A stretch of 64,000 bases of DNA from Clostridiaceae bacterium (GTDB taxonomy: Bacteria > Bacillota > Clostridia > Lachnospirales > Lachnospiraceae). Under the pieces are notes generated by a model. The model made no database searches, was not told the origin of the DNA, and saw nothing but the letters and a program-made list of their open reading frames with translations. The position numbers and the translations under genes are program-made. The stretch is taken from NCBI GenBank assembly GCA_910575795.1, contig CAJTGE010000015.1:62001-126000 (forward strand). The letters are read 5' to 3'. Below, one piece after another: positions 47,872-56,447 of the stretch (the stretch's first letter is position 1; every line of letters begins with the position of its first letter).

Positions 47872-47898
47872 TAACTGTTCAGGCAGCCTGAACAGTTA
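47872..47898. repeat. Small palindromic repeat (TAAC-GTTCAG family), perfect copy
   Basis: TAACTGTTCAGG (47872-47883), CAG, CCTGAACAGTTA (47887-47898): a perfect 12-bp stem between converging genes. A degenerate second copy (CAGGCAGCCCGGGCGGTTAT) follows at once. Related copies are at 16988, 26325 and 57571. Confidence 0.65.
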
Positions 47899-47907
47899 TG
47901 GGAAATT

Positions 47908-48900
47908 TCAGGCAGCCCGGGCGGTTATGATAAGAAGAATGGCCGCGGCGAGGGCGGCGTGGAGCAGTTTCCAGAGTACATAATGCCGGATAGAAAGTCC
48001 GGCATTTTTTATAACCGTGTTTGTCTGGGAAACGCCGGACAGCCCTCCGAAGGCGGCGCAGGCGAGCATGGCGGCGCAGGCGGCCCGTCCGCTTAGGGAA
48101 GCCGGCCCGGACATCGAGCGGGCGATGGCGTCTATGCCGATCGTCATCTCCACAATGCCTGACAGGAACGGCTTTATCCGGGCCGGGATGCGGCCGGAGG
48201 AGGAGATGAAGGCGGCCAGGATGGAGTAGATCATGAGGAAGCCGCCGATCTTCACCATGATTTCCAGCGCGTTCATCAAAATCTCGTCAAACGGCGCGGG
48301 GGCCGGGGCGGCGCGGCGTACCCGGGCGTGGTTTTGCCCAGTCCGGCCGGCTCCTGCGTTTTTCCCGCCCCCGCGCTTTGCAGCCCATTTGACGGGCCGG
48401 TTCTGAAGACGGCAGAGCCCCCCGGCTGTGAGGAGAAGAAAAGGGAGCGGGAGATAGAGGGCAAGGGCCGCTTTCCAGAGCGGGATCTCCGGCGCCAGGC
48501 GGGGGGCGATATACCCGGCCAGAAACATGGGGCTGGGCCATCCGGCCGCGGCGAGCAGGATACGCCCCTCTTCATTCCGTATGAATCCGCCGCGCAGGAA
48601 GTCGGCTGTGGTCTTGGCTCCCATGGGATAGCCGCACAGGAGGCCGGCGATCAGGGCATAGCTCCCCTCCGGAGAGAGGCCGAAACACCTTAAGAGGGGG
48701 GCAAAGGGCTTCACGAGCAGCGGGACGCCGCCCCAGGCGACCAGGAGGCTGGAGCAGAGCATAAAGGGCAAAAGCGTGGGCAGTACGACACTCCACCACA
48801 GAAGCAGCCCGTTTTTTGCGCCCGTGAAAGAGAGGGCCGGGTGCGTTAAGAGAAGGATCAGGGTCAGGATCGGCAGGATGGGAAGGATGGATTTTTTCAT
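47908..48900 (-). CDS. ylbJ: Sporulation integral membrane protein YlbJ
   Basis: A 330-residue protein with about eight membrane segments and nucleoside-recognition (Gate) domain features: LIAGLLCGYPMGAKTTADF near 83 and CAAFGGLSGVSQTNTVIK near 287. YlbJ is needed for spore cortex formation under mother-cell sigma-E control. A ~40-residue charged, Ala/Gly/Arg-rich loop at about 170-205 is longer than usual. It converges with the coaD unit, the normal neighbourhood. Confidence 0.9.
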   Translation of the reverse strand: MKKSILPILPILTLILLLTHPALSFTGAKNGLLLWWSVVLPTLLPFMLCSSLLVAWGGVPLLVKPFAPLLRCFGLSPEGSYALIAGLLCGYPMGAKTTADFLRGGFIRNEEGRILLAAAGWPSPMFLAGYIAPRLAPEIPLWKAALALYLPLPFLLLTAGGLCRLQNRPVKWAAKRGGGKNAGAGRTGQNHARVRRAAPAPAPFDEILMNALEIMVKIGGFLMIYSILAAFISSSGRIPARIKPFLSGIVEMTIGIDAIARSMSGPASLSGRAACAAMLACAAFGGLSGVSQTNTVIKNAGLSIRHYVLWKLLHAALAAAILLIITARAA

Positions 48901-48932
48901 AGCGTTCCGAATAGAATGATTTATATTACTAT

Positions 48933-49793
48933 ATGTCCGGGAGCGCCCAAGATATGATGATCCTTTTTCTGATTCTGCTGTCGCTGTTTAATGTGAGCCT
49001 GTTTCACTGGCTGGGTCAGGATCCGTCCTTTTACCGGCTGGATGCCTATACCTGGGAGAGCGTGGAGTTCCGCGGCATGCGGCTCGGCCCGGCAATAGCG
49101 GGGCTTACGGAGGTGGATTGCGAGCGCCTTTCGGGTTTTATGCTTGACCACGCCTTTGATTTGACGGAGTTTGAGACAGAGGCTGACCTTTCAGGCCCTC
49201 TCGAGACGCTTGACATCCTGGACGGCCGCCGGCTTTTGCTGGAGCAGAAATCAGCGGCATACAAAAAGCTGTGCCATGCGTATGAGATCGTATTTTCGGA
49301 TCTGAAATATTTCCCCATCCCCGCCAGCACCAGGGCGGATACGCCGCCTGTCACTTACGAGGACGGCTGGCAGCAGAAGCGGACCTACGGCGGGGAGCGG
49401 GGCCACGAGGGCTGCGATATCATGGGCATGGAGCGTGAGAGAGGCTTTTACCCGGTCATCAGCATCACCGACGGCGTGGTGGAAAAGCTCGGCTGGCTGG
49501 AACAGGGCGGCTGGCGGGCAGGCATCCGCAGCCCTTCGGGGCTGTATCTGTATTATGCGCATCTGTTTTCTTATGCGGAGGGCTTAGAGGAGGGAAAGAC
49601 GGTGCGGGCCGGGGAGCTTTTGGGGTATATGGGCGATTCCGGCTATGGGAAGCAGGAGAATACAGTGGGGAATTTTCCGGTGCATCTGCATCTGGGACTT
49701 TATCTGAAGACGGATCACTTTGAGGAGATGAGCGTGAATCCGTATTGGGTGCTTAAGTATCTGGAGAAGAGACGGTTGTATTTTGATTATTAG
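48933..49793 (+). CDS. M23 family (LytM-type) metallopeptidase
   Basis: A 286-residue protein with one N-terminal membrane helix (ILFLILLSLFNVSLF) and a C-terminal peptidase M23 domain. GERGHEGCDIMG supplies the H-x3-D zinc ligands and FPVHLHLGLY the H-x-H pair, so the active site appears intact. It probably cleaves peptidoglycan cross-bridges outside the membrane, and the position beside ylbJ suggests a sporulation role. The start is uncertain between ATG 48933 and ATG 48954. Confidence 0.85.
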   Translation: MSGSAQDMMILFLILLSLFNVSLFHWLGQDPSFYRLDAYTWESVEFRGMRLGPAIAGLTEVDCERLSGFMLDHAFDLTEFETEADLSGPLETLDILDGRRLLLEQKSAAYKKLCHAYEIVFSDLKYFPIPASTRADTPPVTYEDGWQQKRTYGGERGHEGCDIMGMERERGFYPVISITDGVVEKLGWLEQGGWRAGIRSPSGLYLYYAHLFSYAEGLEEGKTVRAGELLGYMGDSGYGKQENTVGNFPVHLHLGLYLKTDHFEEMSVNPYWVLKYLEKRRLYFDY

Positions 49794-49893
49794 GCTGTAA
49801 CGATTTGAAGTCAGGCGTGCCATAATTTCTCTGGTTTCTGCAGATTAGCATATCTGGCAAAAAGCTTATATATTCATTTTCAGATGTTGTGAA

Positions 49894-49960
49894 GAGGGCC
49901 GCCGGTTTTCTTACGGATATACTGCCTGCTTCCGGCTGCTTTACTGGCGGGGGCCCTTTT
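49894..49960 (+). terminator. Possible terminator before the RsmF-like gene
   Basis: An imperfect GGGCCGCC / GGCGGGGGCCC stem with a long internal loop, then TTTT. Weak. Confidence 0.35.
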
Positions 49961-50029
49961 ACGACTTTTCCCCGGCCATAAACCGGAACATTTAGAAACA
50001 TAGTAATTATATGCAAGAGGAACAAAACA

Positions 50030-51562
50030 TTGTACACTTCACCTTTTTCAGAGCGATATATACAAAAAATGAAGGCCCTTCTGGGAAATTCATTTGCGGA
50101 GTACGCGGCTTCGTGCTCGCAGCCCCCCTGCTTTGGACTTCGCGTCAATACGCTGAAGTCGGATCCGGACACATTTTACAATAATGCCGCAAAGGCCGGA
50201 TGGAAGCTTGAGAGGATTGCATGGATTCCCAACGGATTTTATTACGGGGAGGAGATGCGCCCCGGGCGGCATCCGTGGTATTCGGCGGGGCTTTATTATC
50301 TGCAGGAGCCGAGCGCGATGACGCCGGCGGCGGTTCTGGGGGTCCGGCCCGGGGAGCGGGTGCTGGATCTGTGCGCGGCCCCGGGCGGGAAGAGCACGGA
50401 GCTGGCGGCGGGGCTTAAAGGAGAGGGCGTCCTTTTTGCAAATGATATCAGCGCTTCGAGGGCCAAGGCCCTGCTTAAGAATCTGGAGCTTTTCGGGGCT
50501 TCCAATATCTGTGTGCTGAGCGAGACGCCGGAGAGGATTTCCGCACGTTTTCCGGGGTTTTTTGACAAGATTCTGGTCGATGCTCCGTGCTCGGGGGAGG
50601 GGATGTTCCGCCGGGATCCGGGGATGGTAAAGAGCTATGAGGAGCGCGGGCCGGAGTATTATATTCCTCTGCAGAGGCAGATTCTCTCGGAGGCAGTGCG
50701 GATGCTGGCTCCGGGCGGGCGGCTTTTGTATTCGACCTGCACCTTTGACGAGGAAGAGAATGAGGGATGCATCCGCTTTGCGCTGGATGCGTTTCCGGAG
50801 ATGCGCCTGGCAGAGATTGAGAAAAAGGATGGTTTTTCGCCGGGCATCGGCATGCCGGAGTGTGTGCGGCTGTTTCCCCACAGGATCCGTGGTGAGGGGC
50901 ATTTTCTGGCGCTTCTTGAGAAGGCAGGATCCGGGACGGGGGAGGCAGCGGGAGGAGACGGAGGCAGCGCGCCGCTGTCCGGGGGTTCCTGCCGCGCTCA
51001 GGAAGGTTTTGGAGCCGGGCGGGCTCTGCGCGGCGCTTTGAGGACATCTCGGGCAGACGGGCGAAGCGGGGGACATGAAGCCTTGACAGGCGTTTCGGAT
51101 GCGCTCCGTTTTGTGGAAGGATGGGGCGGGAGAGGGCGTTTTGAGCCGGGGCGCGTCCGTCTGGAGCGGGAGAGGCTTTATTATCTTCCGGAAGAGCTCT
51201 GTAAAGGCCCGGCGGCGGACCGGGGCGGACTGCGCTATCTGCGGACCGGGCTTTTGCTGGGGGAATTAAAGAGAGGGCGTTTTGAACCCTCCCAGGCGCT
51301 CGCCATGGCGCTCCCCCCGGGGGACGGGCCAGGGCGCCTGATGCTCTCATCCGGGGATGAGCGGGTGATCCGCTATTTAAAAGGGGAGACGGTTTCCTTG
51401 AGTGAGGATGCGTGTGTATGCGGGATACAGGAAGCCGCCCGGGGCGGGCCGCCGTCCGGGGGCTGGAGGCTGGTCTGTGTGGACGGGTTTCCGCTCGGCT
51501 GGGGACGCCTGCACAGCAATATGTTGAAAAATAAGTATTATCCCGGCTGGAGGTGGCAGTAA
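50030..51562 (+). CDS. RsmB/NOP-family 16S rRNA (cytosine-C5) methyltransferase (RsmF-like)
   Basis: A 510-residue SAM-dependent m5C methyltransferase. LDLCAAPGGKSTELAAGL near 108-125 binds SAM, VDAPCSGEGMFRRD near 183 and YSTCTFDEEENE hold the two catalytic cysteines. Residues ~300-355 form a Gly/Ala/Ser/Arg-rich linker of low complexity. A C-terminal domain ends HSNMLKNKYYPGWRWQ, as in RsmF/YebU types. Start is TTG 50030, 8 bases after AAGAGGA. There is no ATG nearby at the family N-terminus. The stop overlaps the next gene by one base. Confidence 0.88.
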   Translation: MYTSPFSERYIQKMKALLGNSFAEYAASCSQPPCFGLRVNTLKSDPDTFYNNAAKAGWKLERIAWIPNGFYYGEEMRPGRHPWYSAGLYYLQEPSAMTPAAVLGVRPGERVLDLCAAPGGKSTELAAGLKGEGVLFANDISASRAKALLKNLELFGASNICVLSETPERISARFPGFFDKILVDAPCSGEGMFRRDPGMVKSYEERGPEYYIPLQRQILSEAVRMLAPGGRLLYSTCTFDEEENEGCIRFALDAFPEMRLAEIEKKDGFSPGIGMPECVRLFPHRIRGEGHFLALLEKAGSGTGEAAGGDGGSAPLSGGSCRAQEGFGAGRALRGALRTSRADGRSGGHEALTGVSDALRFVEGWGGRGRFEPGRVRLERERLYYLPEELCKGPAADRGGLRYLRTGLLLGELKRGRFEPSQALAMALPPGDGPGRLMLSSGDERVIRYLKGETVSLSEDACVCGIQEAARGGPPSGGWRLVCVDGFPLGWGRLHSNMLKNKYYPGWRWQ

Positions 51563-52296
51563 TGGGGAAATCCATGCGGCTTGATAAATTTTTGACGGAA
51601 ATGAAGTGCGGGAGCCGCAGCGAGGTGAAGGAGCGGATCCGGAAGGGAAGCGCCTGCGTGGACGGACAGGCGGTTTTGGATCCGGGGTTTAAGGTGGATC
51701 CGGACAGGATGCGGATTACGCTGAACGGAGCAGCCGTGGGCTGGGCGGAGACGGAATACTATATGCTGAATAAGCCGCCGGGCGTTGTGTCCGCCACAGA
51801 AGACGGCCTCCACACGACCGTGGTGGATCTGATTACAGATTCTAAGAGAAAGGATCTGTTCCCGGTCGGGCGTCTGGATATTGATACAGAGGGGCTGCTT
51901 CTGATTACAAATGACGGCGCGCTGGCCCACCGTCTGCTTTCTCCGAACCGGAAGGTGGACAAGGTCTACCTGGCGCATGTGACCGGAAGGCTTCCGGAAG
52001 ATGTGAGAGAGCGGTTTGCAGAAGGGCTGGTTCTTAAGGACGGGACGGCCCTGCGCCCGGCCTCGCTGACATTTTTAAAAGAACCGCGGGAGGCGGGGGA
52101 GACAGCCGCAAAGGCTCTCCTTACGATCCGGGAGGGGAAGTTTCATCAGGTGAAACGGATGTTTGAGGCTGTCGGGGGAACAGTTGTGTATTTAAAACGT
52201 ATTTCCATGGGGCCTCTTTCGCTGGATGAAACGTTAAAGCCCGGCCGGTACCGGGCGCTTACGCAGGACGAGCTTCGCAGTCTGGAGCGTGTCTGA
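51562..52296 (+). CDS. rRNA pseudouridine synthase, RsuA/RluB/E family
   Basis: A 244-residue enzyme: an N-terminal S4 domain (MRLDKFLTEMKCGSRSEVKERI) and a catalytic domain with the Asp in GRLDIDTEGLLLITNDGAL, as in RsuA. It probably modifies 16S rRNA. ATG 51562 lies 8 bases after GGAGG. The stop codon TGA (52294-52296) lies within a decayed MITE end (GGAGCGTGTCTGA), so the last three residues are element-derived. Confidence 0.92.
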   Translation: MGKSMRLDKFLTEMKCGSRSEVKERIRKGSACVDGQAVLDPGFKVDPDRMRITLNGAAVGWAETEYYMLNKPPGVVSATEDGLHTTVVDLITDSKRKDLFPVGRLDIDTEGLLLITNDGALAHRLLSPNRKVDKVYLAHVTGRLPEDVRERFAEGLVLKDGTALRPASLTFLKEPREAGETAAKALLTIREGKFHQVKRMFEAVGGTVVYLKRISMGPLSLDETLKPGRYRALTQDELRSLERV

Positions 52297-52330
52297 AACA
52301 TCATCCCGCTATCTGATTTGGGTCAATTAT
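52284..52330. mobile_element. Decayed type A MITE fragment at the rsuA-like stop
   Basis: GGAGCGTGTCTGAAACATCA and the following CCCGCTATCTG align with the left end of the type A MITE (GAGCGTGTTTGAAAATTCAT ... GGCATCTG). The remainder has decayed. It provides the TGA stop of the preceding gene. Confidence 0.5.
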
Positions 52331-52370
52331 AAGAGTTTGCGGCCTGGCCGCCGCCATAGGAGGATTTCAT

Positions 52371-53072
52371 ATGATGTTGGAAGGAAAAAGGGCTGTTTTG
52401 TTTGATCTGGACGGCACACTGGTGGATTCAATGTGGATGTGGAAGGCCATTGATATCGAATTTCTCGATCGGTTTGGTTACACATGCCCCGACGATTTGC
52501 AGACGATGATTGAAGGGATGAGCTTCTCAGAGGGCGCCGCGTATTTTAAGGAGCGCTTCAGGCTCCCGCTTACGGTAGAAGAGATCAAGGAGATCTGGAT
52601 CGGGATGTCCATTGACAAATACCGGACCAGCGTCCCGTTTAAGCCTGGCGCCGAGGCGTTTCTAAAGGAATTGCGCGCGCGGGGGATACGGATCGGGATA
52701 GCCACGAGCAACGAGAGAGGGATTGTGGATACAGTCCTGCATTCATTGAAGGCTGAGCAGTATTTTGACGCCATCACCACGGCCTGCGAGGTGTCGGCCG
52801 GAAAGCCTTCCCCGGATATCTATTTAGAGGCGGCCAGGCGCGTGGGGGCGGCTCCGTCGGAGTGCATGGTATTTGAGGATGTGCCGGCCGGAATCCTGGC
52901 GGGCAAACGCGCCGGCATGGAGGTCTGCGCCGTGGAGGACGCGGCTTCGAGCCACCTGGGAGGGGAGAAGAGGCGGCTGGCGGATTATTACATACGCGAT
53001 TATGAGGAGCTGCTGGCCGGGAGAGAATGCGCAGTGACAACAGAAACCATAACTGAAACGGAGCTTCAATAA
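52371..53072 (+). CDS. HAD-superfamily hydrolase, beta-phosphoglucomutase-like
   Basis: A 233-residue HAD subfamily IA protein. LFDLDGTLVDSMWMWK holds motif I with both aspartates, IATSNER is motif II, GKPSPDIYLEAARR the motif III Lys, and VFEDVPAGILAGKRAGM motif IV. It is a phosphatase or phosphomutase of unknown substrate. It starts at ATG 52371 (or 52374) after AGGAGG. The next gene begins two bases after its stop. Confidence 0.9.
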   Translation: MMLEGKRAVLFDLDGTLVDSMWMWKAIDIEFLDRFGYTCPDDLQTMIEGMSFSEGAAYFKERFRLPLTVEEIKEIWIGMSIDKYRTSVPFKPGAEAFLKELRARGIRIGIATSNERGIVDTVLHSLKAEQYFDAITTACEVSAGKPSPDIYLEAARRVGAAPSECMVFEDVPAGILAGKRAGMEVCAVEDAASSHLGGEKRRLADYYIRDYEELLAGRECAVTTETITETELQ

Positions 53073-53074
53073 CC

Positions 53075-55000
53075 ATGACAAACGAATTTTTACCGATTAC
53101 CAGACAGGACATGCAGTCGCGCGGCTGGGAGTCCTGCGATTTTGTCTATGTGACAGGCGATGCCTATGTGGATCACCCGTCCTTTGGACATGCAGTCATA
53201 AGCCGCGTCCTGGAATCGCACGGCTACCGGGTGGGGATCATCCCCCAGCCGGACTGGAATGACCCGGAGAGCGTGCGTATCCTTGGCGAGCCGAGGCTCG
53301 GCTGGCTGGTGACAGCCGGAAATATGGATTCCATGGTGAACCATTATTCCGTGTCCAAAAAGCGGCGGGAAAAGGATTCCTACACGCCGGGCGGCGTGAT
53401 GGGAAAGCGCCCGGACTATGCGACGATTGTGTACTGCCGCCTGATCCGCGCTGTTTCCGAAAAGCCTGTGATCATCGGGGGGATCGAGGCCAGCCTGCGC
53501 CGCCTTGCGCATTACGATTACTGGTCCGGGAAGATGAAGCGGTCCATTCTTCTGGAGAGCGGGGCGGATCTCATTTCCTACGGCATGGGGGAGCGGTCGG
53601 TTGTGGAGATCGCGGACGCCTTAAACAGCGGGATTGACGTAAAGGACATCACCTTTGTGGACGGTACGGTATACCGGGCGGCGGATCTGTCGTCAGTCTA
53701 TGATGAGATCCGGCTCCCGTCGTATGAGGAGCTCAAAAAGGATAAGGAAAGCTATGCAAAAAGCTTCATGATCCAGTACCGGAATACGGATCCGTTTTCG
53801 GGAAAACGCCTCGCGGAGCCGTACGGGGCGTCGCTTTACGTGGTGCAGAATCCGGCCGCGGCCCCTCTTTCCCAGACGGAAATGGATGACGTGTATGCCC
53901 TGCCGTATATGCGGCGCTGCCATCCGTCGTATGAGGCGGCGGGCGGCGTTCCGGCGCTTTCCGAAGTGAAATTCAGCATTATCAGCAACCGCGGCTGCTT
54001 TGGCGGGTGCAGCTTCTGCGCCCTTACGTTCCATCAGGGGCGGATCGTGCAGACCAGGAGCCATGAATCCATTCTGGCAGAGGCCAGGCTTCTCACGCAG
54101 GATCCGGATTTTAAGGGGTATATCCACGATGTGGGGGGCCCGACGGCGAATTTTTACCACCCTGCGTGTGAAAAGCAGACGCGCTTCGGGGCCTGCCCGG
54201 ACAGACAGTGCCTGTTTCCAGAGCCCTGCAAAAATTTAAATACGGATCACAGCGGCTATATTTCCCTGCTGAAAAAACTGCGCGCGCTCCCGGGGGTGAA
54301 AAAAGTCTTTATCCGTTCCGGGATCCGTTTTGATTACCTTCTGGCAGAGGAGAGCCGGGCGTTTCTTAAGGAGCTGTGCCAGTACCATGTGAGCGGCCAG
54401 CTTAAAGTGGCCCCGGAGCACATCGCGGATCCGGTGCTGAAACGCATGGGAAAGCCGGAAAATGCGGTTTACCGCCGCTTTATGAAGGAATACTATGATA
54501 TGAACAGGCGTCTGGGCATGAAGCAGTACCTGGTTCCGTACCTGATGTCGTCGCACCCGGGCTCGGGCCTTAAGGAGGCGATCGCGCTGGCTGAGTATCT
54601 CCGCGATCTGGGCTACATGCCGGAGCAGGTGCAGGATTTCTACCCGACCCCGTCCACGCTGTCCACCTGCATGTATTACACAGGCTATGATCCCAGGACC
54701 ATGGAGAAGGTCTATGTGCCGGTAAATCCCCATGAAAAGGCCATGCAGAGGGCGCTGATCCAGTACCGGAATCCAAAGAATTACCGGCTGGTGCTGGAGG
54801 CGTTGAAGGCCGCGGGGCGGACGGATCTGATCGGATTCGGGAAAACATGCCTGATCCGGCCGGAACGCGGCGCGGCGGGCCGTAAAGAGGCGCAGGGAAA
54901 GGGCGGCGCATCTGGAAAAGCGTGTCTGGAAAAGCCCAAAAAGAAGAAAACGATACGCAATATACACAAAAAGCAGGACAAAGGAGGGAATCGGATTTGA
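53075..55000 (+). CDS. YgiQ family radical SAM protein
   Basis: A 641-residue protein with an N-terminal UPF0313 domain and a radical SAM core. The cluster motif C308-x3-C312-x2-C315 is in NRGCFGGCSFCAL. DVGGPTANFYHPAC and QTRFGACPDRQCLFPEPC add conserved cysteines, and QVQDFYPTPSTLSTCMYYTG near 510 is characteristic of YgiQ. The reaction is unknown for the family. The last ~45 residues are Lys/Gly-rich. The stop overlaps the TTG start of the SDR gene. Confidence 0.93.
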   Translation: MTNEFLPITRQDMQSRGWESCDFVYVTGDAYVDHPSFGHAVISRVLESHGYRVGIIPQPDWNDPESVRILGEPRLGWLVTAGNMDSMVNHYSVSKKRREKDSYTPGGVMGKRPDYATIVYCRLIRAVSEKPVIIGGIEASLRRLAHYDYWSGKMKRSILLESGADLISYGMGERSVVEIADALNSGIDVKDITFVDGTVYRAADLSSVYDEIRLPSYEELKKDKESYAKSFMIQYRNTDPFSGKRLAEPYGASLYVVQNPAAAPLSQTEMDDVYALPYMRRCHPSYEAAGGVPALSEVKFSIISNRGCFGGCSFCALTFHQGRIVQTRSHESILAEARLLTQDPDFKGYIHDVGGPTANFYHPACEKQTRFGACPDRQCLFPEPCKNLNTDHSGYISLLKKLRALPGVKKVFIRSGIRFDYLLAEESRAFLKELCQYHVSGQLKVAPEHIADPVLKRMGKPENAVYRRFMKEYYDMNRRLGMKQYLVPYLMSSHPGSGLKEAIALAEYLRDLGYMPEQVQDFYPTPSTLSTCMYYTGYDPRTMEKVYVPVNPHEKAMQRALIQYRNPKNYRLVLEALKAAGRTDLIGFGKTCLIRPERGAAGRKEAQGKGGASGKACLEKPKKKKTIRNIHKKQDKGGNRI

Positions 55001-55788
55001 AAATCGCAATCATTACAGGCGCTTCTTCCGGCATGGGACGGGAGACAGCCGTGCAGCTTTCGGATCGCTTTGGCGGTCTGTCGGAGATCTGGATCGCGGC
55101 CCGCAGGGGCGATCGCTTAGACGCGCTGGAGGACGTGCTTCCTGTACCGGTGAGAAAATTTGCCATTGATCTGACAAAGCCGGATGAGCTTAACGTGCTT
55201 TCCGAAGCGCTCCGCGCGGCAAAACCGGATGTAAGAATCCTGGTCAACGCATCGGGATACGGGAAGATCGGGCCGGCGGGCGGCGTGCCCTTAGAGGAGG
55301 AAACGGGAATGGTGCGCTTAAACTGCGAGGCGCTGCTGGCAGTTACCCACATCGCGCTCCCCTATATGGGCCGCGGCGGGCGGATCCTCCAGTACGCTTC
55401 CTCCGCCGCCTTTCTGCCGCAGCCCGGATTTGCGGTGTACGCGGCCACCAAGGCATTTGTCTTAAGCTACAGCCGCGCGTTAAACGAAGAGCTCAAATCC
55501 CGGGGGATCCGGGTGACGGCCGTATGCCCCGGCCCGGTGAAGACGGAATTTTTCTCGATCGCCGAGACGACAGGAAAGATGCCTCTGTATAAGCGCCTGA
55601 CCATGGCGAACGCATCGCGCGTGGTGAAGCTCGCCGTCCGGGACAGCGCGATGGGAAAAACGGTTTCGGTCTACGGGCCGGTGATGAAGGCGTTCCGGCT
55701 GCTCTGCAAAATCGCGCCCCACGGGCTTTTGCTGAACGCCATGACAGCGCTTGCGCCCGCCTGCGCCGCCGGACAAAAGAAAGGATGA
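54997..55788 (+). CDS. Short-chain dehydrogenase/reductase family protein
   Basis: A 263-residue NAD(P)-dependent oxidoreductase. The Rossmann motif TGASSGMGRETA sits near the N-terminus, ASGYG near 81, the catalytic Ser in YASSAAF and Y-x3-K in VYAATKAFVLSYS. The substrate is unknown. Start is TTG 54997, which overlaps the ygiQ stop (TTGA) and lies 8 bases after AGGAGGG. There is no closer ATG. The stop overlaps the next gene's ATG, so ygiQ, SDR and the membrane protein form one unit. Confidence 0.9.
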   Translation: MKIAIITGASSGMGRETAVQLSDRFGGLSEIWIAARRGDRLDALEDVLPVPVRKFAIDLTKPDELNVLSEALRAAKPDVRILVNASGYGKIGPAGGVPLEEETGMVRLNCEALLAVTHIALPYMGRGGRILQYASSAAFLPQPGFAVYAATKAFVLSYSRALNEELKSRGIRVTAVCPGPVKTEFFSIAETTGKMPLYKRLTMANASRVVKLAVRDSAMGKTVSVYGPVMKAFRLLCKIAPHGLLLNAMTALAPACAAGQKKG

Positions 55789-56363
55789 GACGATTGAAGA
55801 GAGTAAAAAAAGGAGAGTACGGCTACCGCAATGCATTTAAAAAGCGCCAGTGCCTGATCGTCTTTGTACTGATCCTGTTTATCCTGGGCCAGCTCGGGGC
55901 GCGCTATATGGCGCAGGCGCAGGCGGTCAGAAACATCCTCACCGTGATGGCGATCCTGACGGTCCTGCCCGCCGCCAACGCAGCCTCCCCGCTTGTGGCC
56001 TGCTTAAAATACAAGACGCCTCCCCGCGGCTTTTATGACACGTATTCCGCATATGAAGAGAAATTCATCATGCTCTACGATCTGGTGCTGACCACGAAGG
56101 ACGATGTGCTGCCCATGGACGCCATCGCCGTACACCCCACAGGCATATACGCCTACTGTGTCAACAAAAGAGCGGATGCAAAGCGGGCGGAAAAGGCGCT
56201 CAACGAGATTTTGACGGCCCAGAAGCTCGATCCCAATATGCGGGTGACAAACGAATTAAAAACCTTTGACAAGCGCATAAAAAGCTTAAAGCCAGCCTCC
56301 GAATATGAGGATGACGGGACCGTGGAATATGCGGTCCGGGTGCTTAAAAGCCTTTCGATGTGA
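55785..56363 (+). CDS. Membrane protein of unknown function
   Basis: A 192-residue protein with two adjacent membrane helices (CLIVFVLILFILGQLGARY and ILTVMAILTVLPAANAASPL) and a soluble C-terminal domain of ~120 residues without a recognised motif. The N-terminus is strongly basic, so it is probably cytoplasmic, with the tail also inside. It overlaps the SDR gene by four bases. No function is proposed. Confidence 0.75.
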   Translation: MRRLKRVKKGEYGYRNAFKKRQCLIVFVLILFILGQLGARYMAQAQAVRNILTVMAILTVLPAANAASPLVACLKYKTPPRGFYDTYSAYEEKFIMLYDLVLTTKDDVLPMDAIAVHPTGIYAYCVNKRADAKRAEKALNEILTAQKLDPNMRVTNELKTFDKRIKSLKPASEYEDDGTVEYAVRVLKSLSM

Positions 56364-56447
56364 CATTTGGGCGTGTGAACAGCAGCCTACAGGGCGCTTC
56401 CATGCAGCAGAGCATGTTTGAACGATCATAAGACTGGAGAGGAATCG

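Noticed and set aside
50475-51575. 366-residue ORF on the minus strand opposite the RsmF-like gene
   Set aside because: It is antisense to a clear methyltransferase, is full of Pro/Arg/Ser from the high-GC opposite strand and lacks a ribosome site.
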